Below are positions 63,090-64,000 of a DNA stretch of 64,000 nucleotides, in pieces. The notes beneath the pieces are model-generated. The model saw only the letters and a program-made list of their open reading frames with translations. It made no database searches and was not told where the DNA came from. Source of the DNA: Nocardioides sp. (lineage in GTDB: Bacteria; Actinomycetota; Actinomycetes; Propionibacteriales; Nocardioidaceae). Location: contig NZ_JAURVJ010000213.1 in the NCBI RefSeq assembly GCF_030655615.1, positions 17,036 to 81,035 on the forward strand, read 5' to 3'. Each line of letters begins with the position of its first letter. The stretch's first letter is position 1. The translations under genes were made by a program, and so were the position numbers.

Positions 63090-63120
63090 TTGGTCCGTCC
63101 TGCGTGATTGGTCCGTCCTG
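63087..63120 (+). repeat. 16-bp direct repeat tgattggtccgtcctg, two copies
   Basis: Copies at 63087-63102 and 63105-63120 (18-bp period) directly follow the sigma factor stop, and the second enters the large palindrome. This might be a duplication made when the palindrome was inserted. Confidence 0.6.
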
Positions 63121-63297
63121 TGGGGACGGCGGTTCCCGCCGCCGGTCGTCGTGGGGCGCAGGCGCGTGGCACCGGCCGTCCGCCGGGCGGTCGCCGTGTT
63201 CCCCGGTCGTGCGCCGGCGGACGGCCGGCACCACGCGCTGAGCCGCGCCCCACGACGACCGGCGACGGCAAGAAATCCGCCGTCCCCACAGGACGGA
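63112..63297. other. 186-bp near-perfect palindrome
   Basis: Terminal arms of 21 nt are perfect (tccgtcctgtggggac... with its complement at 63277-63297). Inner arms gccggtcgtcgtggggcgc/gcgccccacgacgaccggc and ggccgtccgccgg/ccggcggacggcc also pair. The central loop is about 27 nt. There is no ORF. It could be a miniature inverted-repeat element or a stable structured RNA. Confidence 0.78.
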
Positions 63298-63375
63298 CGT
63301 GCGCCCTGTGGTCGATTCGGCCTGTGGCCCGGGCGCCTGTGCCTAGATAGTGGCTTTGCCCGAACCCCGGCCTAC

Positions 63376-63436
63376 CTAGTCCCTGACGTAAATCATGTTC
63401 TCAGGCCACAGAACCTTGATCTACGTCAGGGACTAG
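63376..63436. terminator. Inverted repeat between the sigma gene and the convergent crotonase
   Basis: ctagtccctgacgta and its complement lead 26/27-nt arms with few mismatches around an 8-nt loop (caggccac). It lies 17 bp past the crotonase stop, between convergent genes, so it is a likely bidirectional terminator. No T-tract is present. Confidence 0.65.
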
Positions 63437-63453
63437 CCCGCCGGGGGCCATGG

Positions 63454-64000
63454 TCAGGACTCCGGGAAGATGCGGGGGAGGTCGGAGGCCTTGCCGGTGA
63501 AGTGGGGGGTGCGCTTCTCGCGGAAGGCGGCGACGCCCTCCTTGCCGTCGCCGATGGAGGTGTGCCACATGGCCACCGAGTCGGAGAGGTGGGCCTCGAG
63601 CGGGTGGTCGGCGGCGCCGTTGCCGTAGACGAGCTGCTTGGCGAGCGCGAGCGCGACGGGGGAGCGGTCGACGACGAAGGAGCGGGCGAGCTCGAGCGCC
63701 GCGGGCAGCAGGTCGTCGGGCTCGTGGACCGAGCGCAGCAGCCGGCCGGCGAGGGCCTGCTCGGCCGTCAGGATGTCGGCGGCGTAGACCCACTCCAGCG
63801 CTTGCTGGACCCCGACGATCCGCGGGAGGAACCAGGTCGACGCGGCCTCGGGCACGATGCCGAGGCGGCCGAAGACGAAGCCGATGCGCGCCTTGGTCGA
63901 GGCGAGGCGCAGGTCCATGGCGAGGGTCATCGTCGCGCCGATGCCGACCGCCGGGCCGTTGATCGCGGCGATCACCGGCTTGGGCAGCGCGTGGATCGCT
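63454..64000 (-). CDS. Enoyl-CoA hydratase/isomerase family protein (5' end outside window)
   Basis: This partial gene runs off the window end. The visible C-terminal 182 residues form a crotonase: LPKPVIAAINGPAVGIGATM (oxyanion-hole region) and GFVFGRLGIVPEAASTWFLPRIVG (catalytic Glu region), then GLLxS-like GRLLRSVHEPDDLL and a tail. It acts on acyl-CoA thioesters; the exact reaction is not clear. The track ATG at 63975 is internal. Confidence 0.88.
   Translation of the reverse strand, partial: AIHALPKPVIAAINGPAVGIGATMTLAMDLRLASTKARIGFVFGRLGIVPEAASTWFLPRIVGVQQALEWVYAADILTAEQALAGRLLRSVHEPDDLLPAALELARSFVVDRSPVALALAKQLVYGNGAADHPLEAHLSDSVAMWHTSIGDGKEGVAAFREKRTPHFTGKASDLPRIFPES

Overview
The window is high-GC (roughly 70% or more), with dense short-spaced operons, many GTG starts and ATGA/GTGA stop-start overlaps. 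It reads as the chromosome of an actinobacterium, most likely Nocardioides or a close relative. The evidence is the actinobacterial order PhoH-YbeY-CorC ... cytidine-deaminase-like ... Era ... RecO-UppS-Zur, together with SepH, DUF4193, SigE-family sigma factors, DUF222/HNH and 10-methyl fatty acid genes. No tRNA, rRNA, prophage, IS transposase or CRISPR array was seen. Genus assignment is inference.

Layout. 0-2.3 kb: DUF222/HNH gene, an 85-bp tandem repeat and a small membrane protein. 2.3-13.7 kb: phoH-ybeY-corC, a SigE-type sigma factor with a membrane partner, sppA, a zinc-less deaminase-like protein, a tmsA-tmsB pair for 10-methyl fatty acids, a flavin reductase, era and a methyltransferase. 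13.7-17.5 kb: two septum-formation lipoproteins, a flavoprotein, a lipoprotein and a DUF6328 protein. 17.5-19.4 kb: leuA behind a leader peptide and attenuator-like hairpin. 19.5-25.4 kb: sensor kinase plus receiver-less LuxR protein, hydrolase, recO, uppS and zur. 25.4-28.8 kb: zinc uptake znuACB-zur with two Zur boxes. 28.9-36.7 kb: two-domain SDR reductase, sepH, TRIC-like channel, second SigE-type sigma/membrane pair, DNA glycosylase and MFS exporter. 36.8-41.4 kb: hybrid kinase, ferrochelatase, inositol-phosphatase-like enzyme and DUF4193. 41.4-42.1 kb: a repeat- and palindrome-rich gap. 42.1-46.9 kb: PH-domain protein, adenylate cyclase (probable CTG start), winged-helix protein, purK-purE and a membrane acyltransferase. 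46.9-54.3 kb: TauD-like dioxygenase, LysR, Hsp20, a BCCT carrier with its own binding lipoprotein, an acyltransferase and an SsuD-like monooxygenase. 54.5-56.2 kb: family-A DNA polymerase-like protein. 56.4-61.1 kb: a five-gene operon. 61.2-64 kb: arfB, CoA-binding protein, SigB/F-type sigma factor, a 186-bp palindrome and a truncated crotonase.

The most interesting unit is the operon at 56.4-61.1 kb: VanX-like D,D-dipeptidase, alanine-racemase-fold enzyme, D-Ala-D-X ligase, sensor kinase, response regulator. This is the gene content of VanC-type (D-Ala-D-Ser) glycopeptide resistance clusters. The regulators, however, are DesK/NarL-type, and the racemase has His where alanine racemases carry a substrate-contacting Tyr. 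Other notable points are the leuA attenuator, the CTG-started cyclase, long inverted repeats between convergent genes, two large nested palindromes, and a BCCT carrier translationally coupled to a substrate-binding lipoprotein.
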